DNA of 64,000 nucleotides from JANQMY01 sp965227095. GTDB taxonomy: Bacteria > Pseudomonadota > Alphaproteobacteria > JANQMY01. The notes beneath the pieces are model-generated. The model did no database searches, had not been told where the DNA came from, and saw nothing but the letters and a program-made list of their open reading frames with translations. The position numbers were made by a program, and so were the translations under genes. Each line of letters begins with the position of its first letter. The first letter of the stretch is position 1. This document shows positions 51,924 to 60,983 of the stretch, piece by piece. The stretch spans positions 496,001 through 560,000 of the forward strand of contig CBDDFL010000002.1 in NCBI GenBank assembly GCA_965227095.1. Direction: 5' to 3'.

Positions 51924-53921
51924 CTATTCCTCAGAAACTTCTATTTCGATCAACAGATCGTCGGCGGCAACTTGCGTTCCGGCATTGGCCGCCACGTTGG
52001 AAATTGTGCCATCCACTTCGGCCAGAATATCGTGCTGCATCTTCATCGCCTCAAGAACCGCGAGCCGTGTTCCTTTGGTGACCGTATCGCCTTCCTTGAC
52101 CAACACGTCCAATAAAGCGCCATGCATGGGGGCGACAATGCGCCCCCCACCGGCGCCTTCTTCGTCGGCGGCTCCGGCAAAAGCAATCCGATTGCGGAAC
52201 AACAGGCTGCGGCCTTCAATGGACACGTAGATCTGACCACGGTGGGTTTCGTGGAAGAAAACAGTCTGCCGCCGCCCGTTGACGGCGAGCCTTGCTTCCT
52301 CGTCATCAATGTCGACGACGGCGACATCAACGGAATCCTCCCCTTGAGAGACAATGTATCCTCCATCTCTGGTGGGGGAGACCGTCACATCAAACTCCAT
52401 CTCACCGAAGCTGTACTGAAAACGAGTGACCAATGGATTGGTGGTCGACCAGTCAATCAGTTCAGGCGAAACGATCAGGCTGTTGGCGTAAGCCGCCTCG
52501 CTTTCCAGCGTGTATTGCAGAACGGCGGCCATGGCCGTTTCTTCCAAGGACGGGGCCTGGTCCTGCAGGTCGGCGTCGGTGAATTCAGCGCCGATAAAGG
52601 CGGTGGTGGCATCACCCTTTGCGAACGACTCTTTTTCCAACACATCGATCAGGAATTTCTTGTTGGTTGTGGACCCAAACAGAATGGTTTCTTTTAACGC
52701 ATCGACCAGGCGTTGCCGGGCCGTGTCCCGGATATTGCCCCAGGCAATGACCTTGGCGACCATTGGATCATAGAACGGCGAAATCTCTTGACCCGTATCA
52801 ATACCACCATCAATGCGCACGCCGTCGCCGATGGCTGGGGACCACAGATCAATTTTGCCGGTAACAGGCAGAAAGTCCTGCGCCGGGTCTTCCGCATAAA
52901 GACGCACCTCAATGGCATGACCCGTGAGCTCAATGTCTTGTTGGGAAAGCCCAAGGGGCTGGCCTTGAGCCACCTGAATTTGCAGGGCCACCAGATCAAG
53001 GCCGGTGATCATTTCCGTCACCGGATGTTCCACCTGCAGCCGCGTGTTCATTTCTAGGAAATAGAACTCTCCGCTTTCATCCAGCAAGAATTCAACAGTT
53101 CCTGCGCCGCGATAATGAATGCTCTTCGCGGCGTCCACGGCGGCGGCCCCCATGCGGGCCCGCAGCTCGTCGGTCATGACGGGGCAGGGGGCTTCTTCCA
53201 CCACCTTTTGATGGCGCCGTTGGACGGAGCAATCGCGTTCGCCCAGATGAATGGTATTGCCGTGGGTATCGGCGAATACCTGCACTTCCACGTGACGAGG
53301 CCGGATGATGGCTTTCTCGAGGATCAATTCACCGGAACCGAAGGCATTTTCCGCTTCGGACCGTGCCGTCGCAATGGCCGTGGGCAGGTCGTCTGCTTTC
53401 TCCACCAGACGCATGCCCCGTCCGCCACCACCAGCAGCCGCTTTCACCATCAGAGGAAAGCCAATATCGTTGGCGGACGATACAAGTGTGCCATCGTCTT
53501 GGTCTTTGCCTTCGTAACCGGGCACGCATGGGACACCGGCGTCGATCATACGCCGCTTGGCGGCGGCCTTGTTCCCCATAAGGTCGATGGCTTCGGCGGT
53601 GGGACCGATGAACACGAGGCCTGCTTTCTCACACGCCTCGGCAAAGGCTGCGTTTTCAGACAGAAAGCCATAACCTGGATGAATGGCGTCGGCGCCCGTC
53701 TCTTTCGCCGCCGCCAAGATGCGGTCCATGTCTAAGTAGGACTCGCCCACAGGGGCCGGGCCGATCAGAACCGCTTCATCCGCCAGGCGCACATGGGGCG
53801 CTTCCGCATCGGCTTCCGAATATACGGCGATGGCACGGTAGCCTAAACTTTGCGCGGTTCGGATCACGCGAACGGCGATCTCACCACGATTGGCAATCAG
53901 TATGCTGCGAAAATGTGTCAT
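51924..53921 (-). CDS. atuF: Acyl-CoA carboxylase biotin-containing alpha subunit (AtuF/MccA-like)
   Basis: 665 residues from ATG 53921, which overlaps the crotonase stop by 4 bp (ATGA). Biotin carboxylase: SILIANRGEIAVRVIRTAQ, ATP-grasp loop AAAGGGGRGMRLV, EMNTRLQVEHPVTE. Then the BT linker domain and the biotinyl domain with VLEAMKMQHD near the C-terminus (Lys biotinylated). Length matches geranyl-CoA and methylcrotonyl-CoA carboxylase alpha (655-670). Forms an alpha6beta6 enzyme with the protein at 54743. Placed in the order of the Pseudomonas atu operon, so a C10 or longer beta-methyl-branched acyl-CoA is the likely substrate; leucine catabolism is the alternative. Confidence 0.85.
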   Translation of the reverse strand: MTHFRSILIANRGEIAVRVIRTAQSLGYRAIAVYSEADAEAPHVRLADEAVLIGPAPVGESYLDMDRILAAAKETGADAIHPGYGFLSENAAFAEACEKAGLVFIGPTAEAIDLMGNKAAAKRRMIDAGVPCVPGYEGKDQDDGTLVSSANDIGFPLMVKAAAGGGGRGMRLVEKADDLPTAIATARSEAENAFGSGELILEKAIIRPRHVEVQVFADTHGNTIHLGERDCSVQRRHQKVVEEAPCPVMTDELRARMGAAAVDAAKSIHYRGAGTVEFLLDESGEFYFLEMNTRLQVEHPVTEMITGLDLVALQIQVAQGQPLGLSQQDIELTGHAIEVRLYAEDPAQDFLPVTGKIDLWSPAIGDGVRIDGGIDTGQEISPFYDPMVAKVIAWGNIRDTARQRLVDALKETILFGSTTNKKFLIDVLEKESFAKGDATTAFIGAEFTDADLQDQAPSLEETAMAAVLQYTLESEAAYANSLIVSPELIDWSTTNPLVTRFQYSFGEMEFDVTVSPTRDGGYIVSQGEDSVDVAVVDIDDEEARLAVNGRRQTVFFHETHRGQIYVSIEGRSLLFRNRIAFAGAADEEGAGGGRIVAPMHGALLDVLVKEGDTVTKGTRLAVLEAMKMQHDILAEVDGTISNVAANAGTQVAADDLLIEIEVSEE

Positions 53922-54730
53922 GCCTTTTGAGCCCAATTCGGTTTGCGTTTTTCGAGGAAGGCGGCAACACCTTCTTTGCCTTCATCGCCTAACATGCAGG
54001 TGGCAAATCCCTTAGCGGCAAAATCCAACATGGCGTCCCGCTCGAGTTTCGGAGCCGCAAGGACGATTTCTTTCGTGACCGCATTGGCGCCCGGTGCGCA
54101 TTTCATCACTTGTTTTCGGATGTCCGCTTCGATTGTTTCCATATCCGCTACGTCCTTGGCGACAAAATCAGCAAGGCCCAGGGGGCCCGCATCAGCACCT
54201 GTAAAGCGCGCTGCCGTGAGCATTAGTCTGCGGGCGACGGTCATGCCCAGCCGTTGCACCACAAACGGGGCGATCTGTGCGGGCGGAATGCCCAATGTGG
54301 TTTCGGTAAGGGCGAACTTTGCATCTTCTGTCACCACCACCACGTCACCGGTGCAGACAATTCCTAAGCCACCGGCCATGGCGGCCCCTTCCACCAACAT
54401 CACGACCACCTGAGGCATGGTGTTGATCAAGCCGAACAGTTCACCCCCTTCGCGGCTGGAAGCAGCCACATCGTCGACGGTTTGCACACCGCCTTGGAAA
54501 TTCGATTTAAACCCTTTCAGGTCGCCGCCGGCGCAGAACACGCCGCCTTTCCCCCGTAATGTAATGCCGCGTACGGTCCGGTCATCCCGCACGGCGGTGA
54601 GCACAGCGCGCAAGTCTGACGTAAGCTCTCCGGAAAGCGCATTTCGCGCTTCAGGGCGATTGAAGCAAATCGTCAACCAACCGGACTCAAATTCGGTCAG
54701 CACATATTCCGTGGACGGTAAATTAGGCAT
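53918..54730 (-). CDS. atuE: Enoyl-CoA hydratase (AtuE/methylglutaconyl-CoA hydratase-like)
   Basis: 270 residues, crotonase fold. Oxyanion loops GGVFCAGGDLKGF and VEGAAMAGGLGIVCTGDVVVV; the usual second acid region is TETTLGIPPAQIAPFV. In the Atu and leucine pathways this step adds water to the carboxylated enoyl-CoA (isohexenylglutaconyl-CoA or methylglutaconyl-CoA). It lies between the two carboxylase subunit genes, exactly where such a hydratase belongs. Specificity cannot be read directly. Confidence 0.84.
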   Translation of the reverse strand: MPNLPSTEYVLTEFESGWLTICFNRPEARNALSGELTSDLRAVLTAVRDDRTVRGITLRGKGGVFCAGGDLKGFKSNFQGGVQTVDDVAASSREGGELFGLINTMPQVVVMLVEGAAMAGGLGIVCTGDVVVVTEDAKFALTETTLGIPPAQIAPFVVQRLGMTVARRLMLTAARFTGADAGPLGLADFVAKDVADMETIEADIRKQVMKCAPGANAVTKEIVLAAPKLERDAMLDFAAKGFATCMLGDEGKEGVAAFLEKRKPNWAQKA

Positions 54731-54742
54731 GGCTTTTTCCTT

Positions 54743-56368
54743 TTAGGCGCGTGCAATGCCAAAGGCATTTGGCTGGACGGTTCGGTGCTTTGATTCCCAG
54801 CACGTCTCGAGGCAGAAACCTAAAACCTTGCGGGTGTCGCGTGGATCAATCACGCCCTGATCCAGAAGCCGTCCGGAGGTGTAGAAGGCATCTGCTTGAG
54901 AATCGAACACGTCGATGATCTTTTTCTCTTGTTCAGCGAAGGCGCTTTCGTCGATATCCTGTCCACGGCGTTGGGCGGCCAATGTCATGACCTGGGTCAT
55001 GGTTTTGGCCGCTTGTTCGCCGCCCATCACACCGGTGGTGGCATTTGGCCAGGTGAACAAAAAGTCGGGTTCGTAGGCCAGGCCGCACATGCCATAGTTC
55101 CCCGCGCCAAAACTCGCACCGATATAGAGGGTCAGTTTCGGTACCCGGACGTTCGACACCGCTTGGATCATCTTCGACCCGTGCTTGATCATACCCGCTT
55201 GTTCGTATTCCGTGCCGACCATGTAGCCGGTGGTATTGTTCAAAAAGACGAGCGGCGTTTCGGACTGATCGCACAATTGAATGAAATGGGTTGCTTTGTT
55301 GGCACCGGCCGGATCGATCGGCCCATTGTTTCCGATGATGCCCACGGCATGGCCGAATATCTTGGCCTGTACGCACACGGTTGCCGCCCCAAAACGAGGT
55401 GCGAATTCAACAAAGTCGGACCCGTCTACAACACGGGCGATCACTTCGCGCACGTCATAGGGAATGCGATAGTCGGTGGGCACCAGCCCCGCAAAATCAT
55501 CAATGTCGTAGCGCGGTGGCTCGTAATCGTCGGAACGGGCAGGTGGGTGACATCGGGCATTCCAATCCAACCGGTCCACGACATCCCGCGCGATTTCGAG
55601 CGCATGCGCATCGTCTTCCGCTAAATATTCAACAAGGCCCGTGGTGCTGGAGTGCATTTCCGAGCCCCCCAGTTCGTCTTCATCGGCAATCTCACCCGTT
55701 GCGGCGCGGACAAGTGCGGCCCCGCCCAACGCGGCCCGGCCATTGCCTTTAACGCCGATCACATAGTCACTCATGCCCGGCATATAGGCGCCACCGGCGG
55801 TGGAGGGGCCGTGCAGCACAACAATTGTGGGAATGCCCGCCGCGCTCAGCTTGGCAAGGCGATAGAAATTGCCGCCACCATGGGCCCACAATTCCACTTC
55901 ATATTTCAGAAGGTTCGCACCGGCGCTTTCCACCAAATGAATAAAGGGCAGCTTCTTGTCGATAGCGATGTCCATGCACCCGGCCATCTTGAGGAATCCC
56001 GTGGGTGTTGCAGCGCCCGCATTAATGCCGCTGTCGTCGGACACGATCATGCACCGCACGCCGTTCACAAACCCAATGCCGCCAATTTCACTGGCCCCTG
56101 GCAGACTGGTACTGCGATCGCTGTCCTCGACCAGGTAGTTGGCCATATTGTAAAGCTCAAGAAACGGCATGCCGGGGTCGAGAAGGCGGCGCAAGCGCTC
56201 GCGAGGTGTCAGTTGACCCCGTTCCTCAAAACGTGCCCGTCTTTTTTCGGAGACTTTTTCTGCACGCGTGTTCAGTTCCCCCAGTTGATCGACCAGCGCC
56301 ATCATGTCCGCGCGGTTCTTGGCGAAACTTTCTGAGCCGGTATCAAGCTTTGAATTAAATGTGGGCAT
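54743..56368 (-). CDS. atuC: Acyl-CoA carboxylase carboxyltransferase beta subunit (AtuC-like)
   Basis: 541 residues, normal for GCC/MCC beta. Crotonase-like N- and C-halves: MPFLELYNMANYLVE; GPSTAGGAYMPGMSDYVIG; RAALGGAALVRAATGE; then GNNGPIDPAGANKATHFIQLCDQ and GASFGAGNYGMCG. Where methylcrotonyl-CoA carboxylases have the bulky IFLGGPPLV, this one has small residues (AALGGAALV), which could open the acyl pocket for longer chains such as geranyl-CoA; this is inference. Start overlaps the AtuA stop by one base. Confidence 0.86.
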   Translation of the reverse strand: MPTFNSKLDTGSESFAKNRADMMALVDQLGELNTRAEKVSEKRRARFEERGQLTPRERLRRLLDPGMPFLELYNMANYLVEDSDRSTSLPGASEIGGIGFVNGVRCMIVSDDSGINAGAATPTGFLKMAGCMDIAIDKKLPFIHLVESAGANLLKYEVELWAHGGGNFYRLAKLSAAGIPTIVVLHGPSTAGGAYMPGMSDYVIGVKGNGRAALGGAALVRAATGEIADEDELGGSEMHSSTTGLVEYLAEDDAHALEIARDVVDRLDWNARCHPPARSDDYEPPRYDIDDFAGLVPTDYRIPYDVREVIARVVDGSDFVEFAPRFGAATVCVQAKIFGHAVGIIGNNGPIDPAGANKATHFIQLCDQSETPLVFLNNTTGYMVGTEYEQAGMIKHGSKMIQAVSNVRVPKLTLYIGASFGAGNYGMCGLAYEPDFLFTWPNATTGVMGGEQAAKTMTQVMTLAAQRRGQDIDESAFAEQEKKIIDVFDSQADAFYTSGRLLDQGVIDPRDTRKVLGFCLETCWESKHRTVQPNAFGIARA

Positions 56369-58158
56369 TACAGGGCCTCAGCAATTTCTTTGGAAACAGG
56401 AATGGGATAGTCCAGCAGAAGCTGTGCGTATCCTTTGCCTTGCGGGTCATTGCGGATGCTGGCGACGCCGCCACCACCCAGAATGTCATCCATCAAGAAG
56501 TTGATGGCGTTGGATCCGGGCATGTAGAACCGGTGAACGTCGCCTTCCAGGAAATGGGCGTAATAATCGCTGACCGCTTTTTCAGACAGGGCCGCCCAGA
56601 TGTAGGGCACATAGTCTGCCTTGCGCGCGATAATGCCCACATTGGCTTTATTGCCTTTGTCACCACTTCGTCCCCAAGCGAGTTTCACCAAGGGCACCTC
56701 GACGGTTGCGTCCGATGGCGCGGCTGGGGGCGCGGGGCGTTCAAGTGCTTTTTCTTCAAATGGGGCGCCTTTGAAAACATCGAACGGAACCTTCCTTCCG
56801 TCCACGTCAATTTCAATGGGTACATCCGTTTTCGGAATAACAAACGAAAAAAGCCGGACGACGGGCGAGGGTTTCGATCTGGCGCCTGCAAACCCAGAAA
56901 GGCCCGGTGGGGTGGCCAGCCCAAGACCAGTTGATTCTTTCAACAGAATACCGATGCCGGCGGCATCTGGATGCTTTGCGGCCAGTTTTGCCGCCACCTC
57001 CCGAACGCTGCCCACTTGCCGCGCAGCGCCATATTGGCTTTCAGCGCCGATGATCTCGACGCTGGTTTCGGTGAAGTCCGGCATATTGGCAGACCGCAAA
57101 ACGTTCCGTGCACGGGCAATGGCGGCGTTCGTATAGGCTTCCGCCTTTTCATCCGCATCACTGCCATAAAATGTCATGACGGTGCCGCCACGGAAGCCAT
57201 CGGCATAAGTGGCGCTTACTTTATATGTGGTGGGCGCAGGGTATCCTTTTGTGCCGGTAACCCGCACACGGTTTGGCGCTTCTTCTGTGATTTCCACGCC
57301 AGAGAAATCGCAGATCACATCCGGCAGCATATAGGCTTGTGGATCACCAATTTCATAGAGCATTTGTTCGGAAACGGTGCCCACATTGACGATGCCGCCC
57401 GTATCGTCGGGCTTGGTCGTGACAAAAGAACCATCCGCCGACACTTCGGCAATCGGATACCCGATGCGGTCAATGGTGTCAGCGACCAGCCGCCAATCCG
57501 TAAAGTTGCCACCGGTTGCTTGGGGCCCGCATTCCAGGATATGGCCGGCGAGGCTACCCCCGGCGAGCTTGTCCCATTCTTCCGTACCCCAACCGAATTC
57601 ATGAATGCAGGCGCCAAGTGTAACGGCGCTGTCCACGCTGCGTCCGGTAATAACAATGTCGGCCCCTTCCGCAAGCGCCGCCGCGACCGGAAACCCGCCC
57701 AGATAGGCGTTGATGCTGGCCAGCCGGCTGGCGTCCGGGAAGGTGTCGCCGGAGAACATGTCAGCAAATGGTTTTTCCGCGAGTTCCGCTGCGCGGTCGA
57801 TCAAATCATCGCCCGTAACCACAGCGACTTTCAGGTCAAGGCCAAGCTCTTTAATGACAGCGCGGACGGCATCGCCACATGCCGCAGGGTTAACCCCGCC
57901 CGCATTGCTTAAAATCTTGACACCTTGTTTTGCAATTTCAACGAGGTTGGGTTTCAAGGCCGCGGACACAAAATCCGTTGCATATCCTTTTGTGGGATCT
58001 TTCGCCCGGGCGCGCGCCATGATCGACATGGTGATTTCGGCCAAATAGTCATAGACGATGTAGTCCAGATTGCCTGCTTGAAGCAGTTGTGGCGTCGCCA
58101 TAGCCGATTCCCCCCAAAATCCGCTGGCACCACCAATTCGAATGACCTCTTTCGCCAT
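56368..58158 (-). CDS. atuA: Acyclic terpene utilisation AtuA family protein
   Basis: 596 residues: the AtuA domain (about 1-450) with IRIGGASGFWGESAM at the start, VKILSNAGGVNPAACGDAV, ITGRSVDSAVTLGA, FTDWRLVADTIDRIGYPIAEV, and the C-terminal ferredoxin-like domain with VPLVKLAWGRSGDKGNKANVG and FYMPGSNAINFLMDDILGGGG. In Pseudomonas AtuA is needed for citronellol growth but its reaction is unsettled. First gene of the leftward operon, divergent from TetR by about 140 bp. Confidence 0.9.
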   Translation of the reverse strand: MAKEVIRIGGASGFWGESAMATPQLLQAGNLDYIVYDYLAEITMSIMARARAKDPTKGYATDFVSAALKPNLVEIAKQGVKILSNAGGVNPAACGDAVRAVIKELGLDLKVAVVTGDDLIDRAAELAEKPFADMFSGDTFPDASRLASINAYLGGFPVAAALAEGADIVITGRSVDSAVTLGACIHEFGWGTEEWDKLAGGSLAGHILECGPQATGGNFTDWRLVADTIDRIGYPIAEVSADGSFVTTKPDDTGGIVNVGTVSEQMLYEIGDPQAYMLPDVICDFSGVEITEEAPNRVRVTGTKGYPAPTTYKVSATYADGFRGGTVMTFYGSDADEKAEAYTNAAIARARNVLRSANMPDFTETSVEIIGAESQYGAARQVGSVREVAAKLAAKHPDAAGIGILLKESTGLGLATPPGLSGFAGARSKPSPVVRLFSFVIPKTDVPIEIDVDGRKVPFDVFKGAPFEEKALERPAPPAAPSDATVEVPLVKLAWGRSGDKGNKANVGIIARKADYVPYIWAALSEKAVSDYYAHFLEGDVHRFYMPGSNAINFLMDDILGGGGVASIRNDPQGKGYAQLLLDYPIPVSKEIAEAL

Positions 58159-58297
58159 GGCTGATCCTCATCCTGTGATAGTCGGCTGGTTGTTGGGTAT
58201 CGTTCTTTACAAGCCGTACGTATTGTTTGTATAAATTGTTTTCAAATCGGCGGCAAGACATTTGGGGCGGTTTCGCTTTATTCAGCAGAGGGGCGGT

Positions 58298-58951
58298 TTG
58301 GACGCAGAATTTCCGCAAGAAAGCAATTCGGAGGTGCCGGCAAACAAGAAGCAGGCGCAGTCTATGCGTGCGCGCGCGACCCTTTGCGACGCCACGATCG
58401 CGTGTCTCGAAAAATTCGGATATGCGGAAACCACGATTAACCGCATCGTCGAAGAAGCGGGCGTGTCGCGCGGCGCATTACAACATCACTTTCCCAGCAA
58501 AGAAGATTTGATCACCGAAACGGCGGACCGGCTGTTGCAGCGAACCATTCGCCCGCGCGAGCGGGAAAAGTCGCGGGCGCGCATCTCAGATCCAACAGTG
58601 CAAGTGGCGGACGAGTTCCGCTTTTTGTGGGAACGCATGGTCAACACAAAAGAGTATCGTGCGCTTCTGGAAATCCTTACGGCGTCGCGTACAGACCAAC
58701 AATTAAAAAAACGAATATCGTCGACGTTGCACAATTGGAACAAAGCCATCGAACAAAACTCAATTGACCTCTATGAATCGGTTGACCGGGACGATGAAGA
58801 TGTGCGTGTACTGGGGATCATGCAGCGCGTTTTTATGCGTGGCATGTTGGTGCAGTACCAGTATTCTGACGATGCAGAAGACCTGGAAAAAGTTGTGACA
58901 CGCTTTATCGAACTTGTCGCTCCGCATTTGCGGCCTAGAACACATAGATAA
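58298..58951 (+). CDS. TetR family transcriptional regulator (AtuR-like position)
   Basis: 217 residues from TTG 58298 (GAGGGG 5 nt before); ATG 58364 is the next choice. HTH: CDATIACLEKFGYAETTINRIVEEAGVSRGALQHHFPSKEDLITETADRL. The C-domain has WERMVNTKEYRALLEILTASRTD. Divergent from atuA, the position held by atuR in Pseudomonas, so control of the Atu-type operon is likely. I see no clear operator in the 139-bp gap beyond AT-rich sequence. Confidence 0.9.
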   Translation: MDAEFPQESNSEVPANKKQAQSMRARATLCDATIACLEKFGYAETTINRIVEEAGVSRGALQHHFPSKEDLITETADRLLQRTIRPREREKSRARISDPTVQVADEFRFLWERMVNTKEYRALLEILTASRTDQQLKKRISSTLHNWNKAIEQNSIDLYESVDRDDEDVRVLGIMQRVFMRGMLVQYQYSDDAEDLEKVVTRFIELVAPHLRPRTHR

Positions 58952-58986
58952 GCATTGGCATTCAATTTTAGTGGTGAGGAAACCGG

Positions 58987-60012
58987 ATGACACTCAAACT
59001 GGGGATGATGACCGGGTATTGGGGCGCGCAACCGCCCGCAGACCTGATAGGCACGGCGAAACGCGCGGAAGAACTTGGTTATTGGGGGTTCTTCACCGCC
59101 GAGGCCTACGGCTCGGATGCGTTCACGCCGCTTGCATGGGTTGGATCGCATACGGAAAAAATAAAACTCGGCACAGCGATTGTGCAAATGTCGGCGCGCA
59201 CACCAACCTCCACGGCGATGCATGCGCTGACGCTTGACCACCTCACGAAAGGCCGTTTGGTTCTTGGTCTCGGCGTGTCCGGCCCACAAGTGGTGGAAGG
59301 GTGGTATGGCCGCCCCTTTGCCAAACCTCTCGCGCGCACGCGGGAATATATCGACATCATTCGGCAAGTACTGCGCCGGGAAGAACCGGTGTCAAACTCT
59401 GGTGAGCATTATCCGTTGCCGTATCCGGCGGATGGTGAAGGCAGCTGGGGGCTTGGTAAACCTTTAAAGCCGATAACGCATCCGTACCGCTCTGACGTGC
59501 CGATTTATCTTGGGGCGGAAGGTCCAAAAAATGTGCGCATGTCGACGGAGATTTGCGACGGCTGGTTCCCGCTCTACTATTCGCCTTACAAGCAAGACGT
59601 CTACAAGGAGTCGCTCTCAAACCGGCCCAAAGACTTCGAAGTCGCCTATCCCCTTATGCTCAACGTCAATGATGATTTGGAGCAAGCCTTGATGCCGGTG
59701 AAACATGTGCTTGCACTATACGTGGGTGGCATGGGGGCCAAGGATCGGAACTTCCATAACGAGCTGATCGCCCGCATGGGATATGAAGACGCCGCCAAGA
59801 AGATCCAAGACCTCTATCTCGACGGCAAGAAGATGGAGGCGGCAGCTGCTGTGCCCGACGAGTTGGCGGATGAAATCAGCCTGTCGGGATCTGCTGACCG
59901 TATTCGCGACCGGTTGCAGGCATTTGACGACAGTCCTGTCACCACCCTTTTGGTGGGCGCGCAAACGCCGGAACAACTTAATCAGTATGCAGATCTCATT
60001 CTAGATCGATAA
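58987..60012 (+). CDS. LLM class oxidoreductase (Rv3520c-like)
   Basis: 341 residues. Luciferase-like: LGYWGFFTAEAYGSDAFTPLAW, IKLGTAIVQMSARTPTSTAMHALTLDHLTKGRLVLGLGVSG and GWFPLYYSPYKQ. It looks like TIGR03559, the group of mycobacterial Rv3520c, a predicted F420 enzyme within the cholesterol region. In most Gram-negative bacteria FMN is more usual. 35 bp after TetR, 32 bp before the SDR, same strand, probably one transcript. Confidence 0.86.
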   Translation: MTLKLGMMTGYWGAQPPADLIGTAKRAEELGYWGFFTAEAYGSDAFTPLAWVGSHTEKIKLGTAIVQMSARTPTSTAMHALTLDHLTKGRLVLGLGVSGPQVVEGWYGRPFAKPLARTREYIDIIRQVLRREEPVSNSGEHYPLPYPADGEGSWGLGKPLKPITHPYRSDVPIYLGAEGPKNVRMSTEICDGWFPLYYSPYKQDVYKESLSNRPKDFEVAYPLMLNVNDDLEQALMPVKHVLALYVGGMGAKDRNFHNELIARMGYEDAAKKIQDLYLDGKKMEAAAAVPDELADEISLSGSADRIRDRLQAFDDSPVTTLLVGAQTPEQLNQYADLILDR

Positions 60013-60044
60013 AGCCGTCGCAAAGAACGGATTGGGAGGACGAG

Positions 60045-60821
60045 ATGAAGTTGGACGGTAAGGTTGCCGCCATCACGGGCGGTACGGCCGGCATTGGCCG
60101 GGGCATTGCGGAAGCTTATTTAAATGAAGGGGCGTCCGTCGCCCTCATGGCGCGCAACGCCGACAAAGGTAAAGCGGTTCTCGAAGAATTGGGTGTGGGC
60201 GATCGTGCGGCATTCTTTTCGGGGGACGCCATGGTGCAATCCGATGTGGAAGGGTTTGTCGACCAAACGGTCGCGCAATTCGGCACCGTCGATATTCTAG
60301 TGAACAATGCGGGCGGTGCGGGCGACCTTCAGCCGCTGGTGGATCTGTCGGACGACGCCTTCGATGAAGCCATGAAGTGGAATGTCTATTCCACCTTTTG
60401 GGCAACCCGCCGCGCGCTGAAAACCATGACGGCCAAAAAATCGGGGCGCGTCATCAATATCGCGTCCATGGAAGGCAAGCACGGCAAACCGGTGTTCACA
60501 GCCTATACAGCCGCAAAACATGCCGTGCTGGGGATGACAAAATCAGCGGCCCGCGAAGTGGGCGAATTGGGCATTACGGTCAATGCTATTTGCCCCGGTC
60601 TGGTGATCACCGACATTATCAAGAACAATGGTCCGGCCACGGCTGAGGCCATGGGGATGTCATTTGACGAAATGATCACCATGTTCTCGCAGGACGCGGC
60701 GATCAAACGTCCGAATACGGTGGAAGAGGTGGCGGCGGTGGCCGTCTTACTGGCGTCCAAGGAAGGGGCGGGGATCACCGGCGCGTCCCTCAGTGTTGAT
60801 GGTGGCACCGCGCAGTATTAG
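60045..60821 (+). CDS. SDR oxidoreductase (AtuB/AtuG-like position)
   Basis: 258 residues. Classical SDR: TGGTAGIGRGIAEAYL, NNAGGAGDL, and Ser-Tyr-Lys in IASMEGKHG and FTAYTAAKHAVLG. Ends TGASLSVDGGTAQY. Ribosome site GGGAGG 6 nt before ATG. Its place next to the Atu-type genes suggests it oxidises a hydroxyacyl-CoA or citronellol-like alcohol, as AtuB and AtuG are proposed to do. Specificity is unknown. Confidence 0.85.
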   Translation: MKLDGKVAAITGGTAGIGRGIAEAYLNEGASVALMARNADKGKAVLEELGVGDRAAFFSGDAMVQSDVEGFVDQTVAQFGTVDILVNNAGGAGDLQPLVDLSDDAFDEAMKWNVYSTFWATRRALKTMTAKKSGRVINIASMEGKHGKPVFTAYTAAKHAVLGMTKSAAREVGELGITVNAICPGLVITDIIKNNGPATAEAMGMSFDEMITMFSQDAAIKRPNTVEEVAAVAVLLASKEGAGITGASLSVDGGTAQY

Positions 60822-60840
60822 GCAATAAAGCGTTATTGCC
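60821..60840 (+). terminator. Hairpin at the end of the SDR gene
   Basis: GGCAATAA pairs with TTATTGCC (8 bp, loop AGCG). The first G is the last base of the stop codon. No T run follows, so termination would be weak; it may also be part of the repeat region that follows. Confidence 0.45.
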
Positions 60841-60854
60841 CGGTCTCCTGCACG

Positions 60855-60886
60855 GTAGGGCATGTTAGGCGACGCCGTAACACGCC
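60855..60886 (+). repeat. REP-like palindrome 1
   Basis: GGTAGGGCATGTTAGGC, then ACGCCGTAACACGCC: outer arms pair in 8 of 9 positions, and the internal TAGGCG-x-CGCCGTAAC pattern is the form of proteobacterial REP sequences (GTAGGGTG..TTAGGCG..GCCGTAAC). Such elements are scattered genome-wide and copied by RAYT transposases. Confidence 0.55.
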
Positions 60887-60910
60887 GAAGCAGCTCACAG
60901 CATATCCATG

Positions 60911-60947
60911 CGGTGGATTTCGCTGCGCTAATCCACCCTATAATTCC
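60911..60947 (-). repeat. REP-like palindrome 2, inverted to the first
   Basis: GGTGGATT and AATCCACC pair perfectly around a loop TCGCTGCGCT. On the minus strand the sequence begins TAGGGTGGATTAGCGCAGCG, the second common REP form. It faces the first copy across 24 bp, so the two make a tail-to-tail REP doublet in the intergenic space before the molybdopterin enzyme gene's 3' end. Confidence 0.6.
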
Positions 60948-60983
60948 CTCGCAAGCCGCAAATATGGGGCTTGACCCCGTGGG

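Noticed and set aside
56971..57912. 313-residue plus-strand ORF opposite atuA
   Set aside because: Shadow of a conserved protein with all AtuA motifs; no ribosome site.
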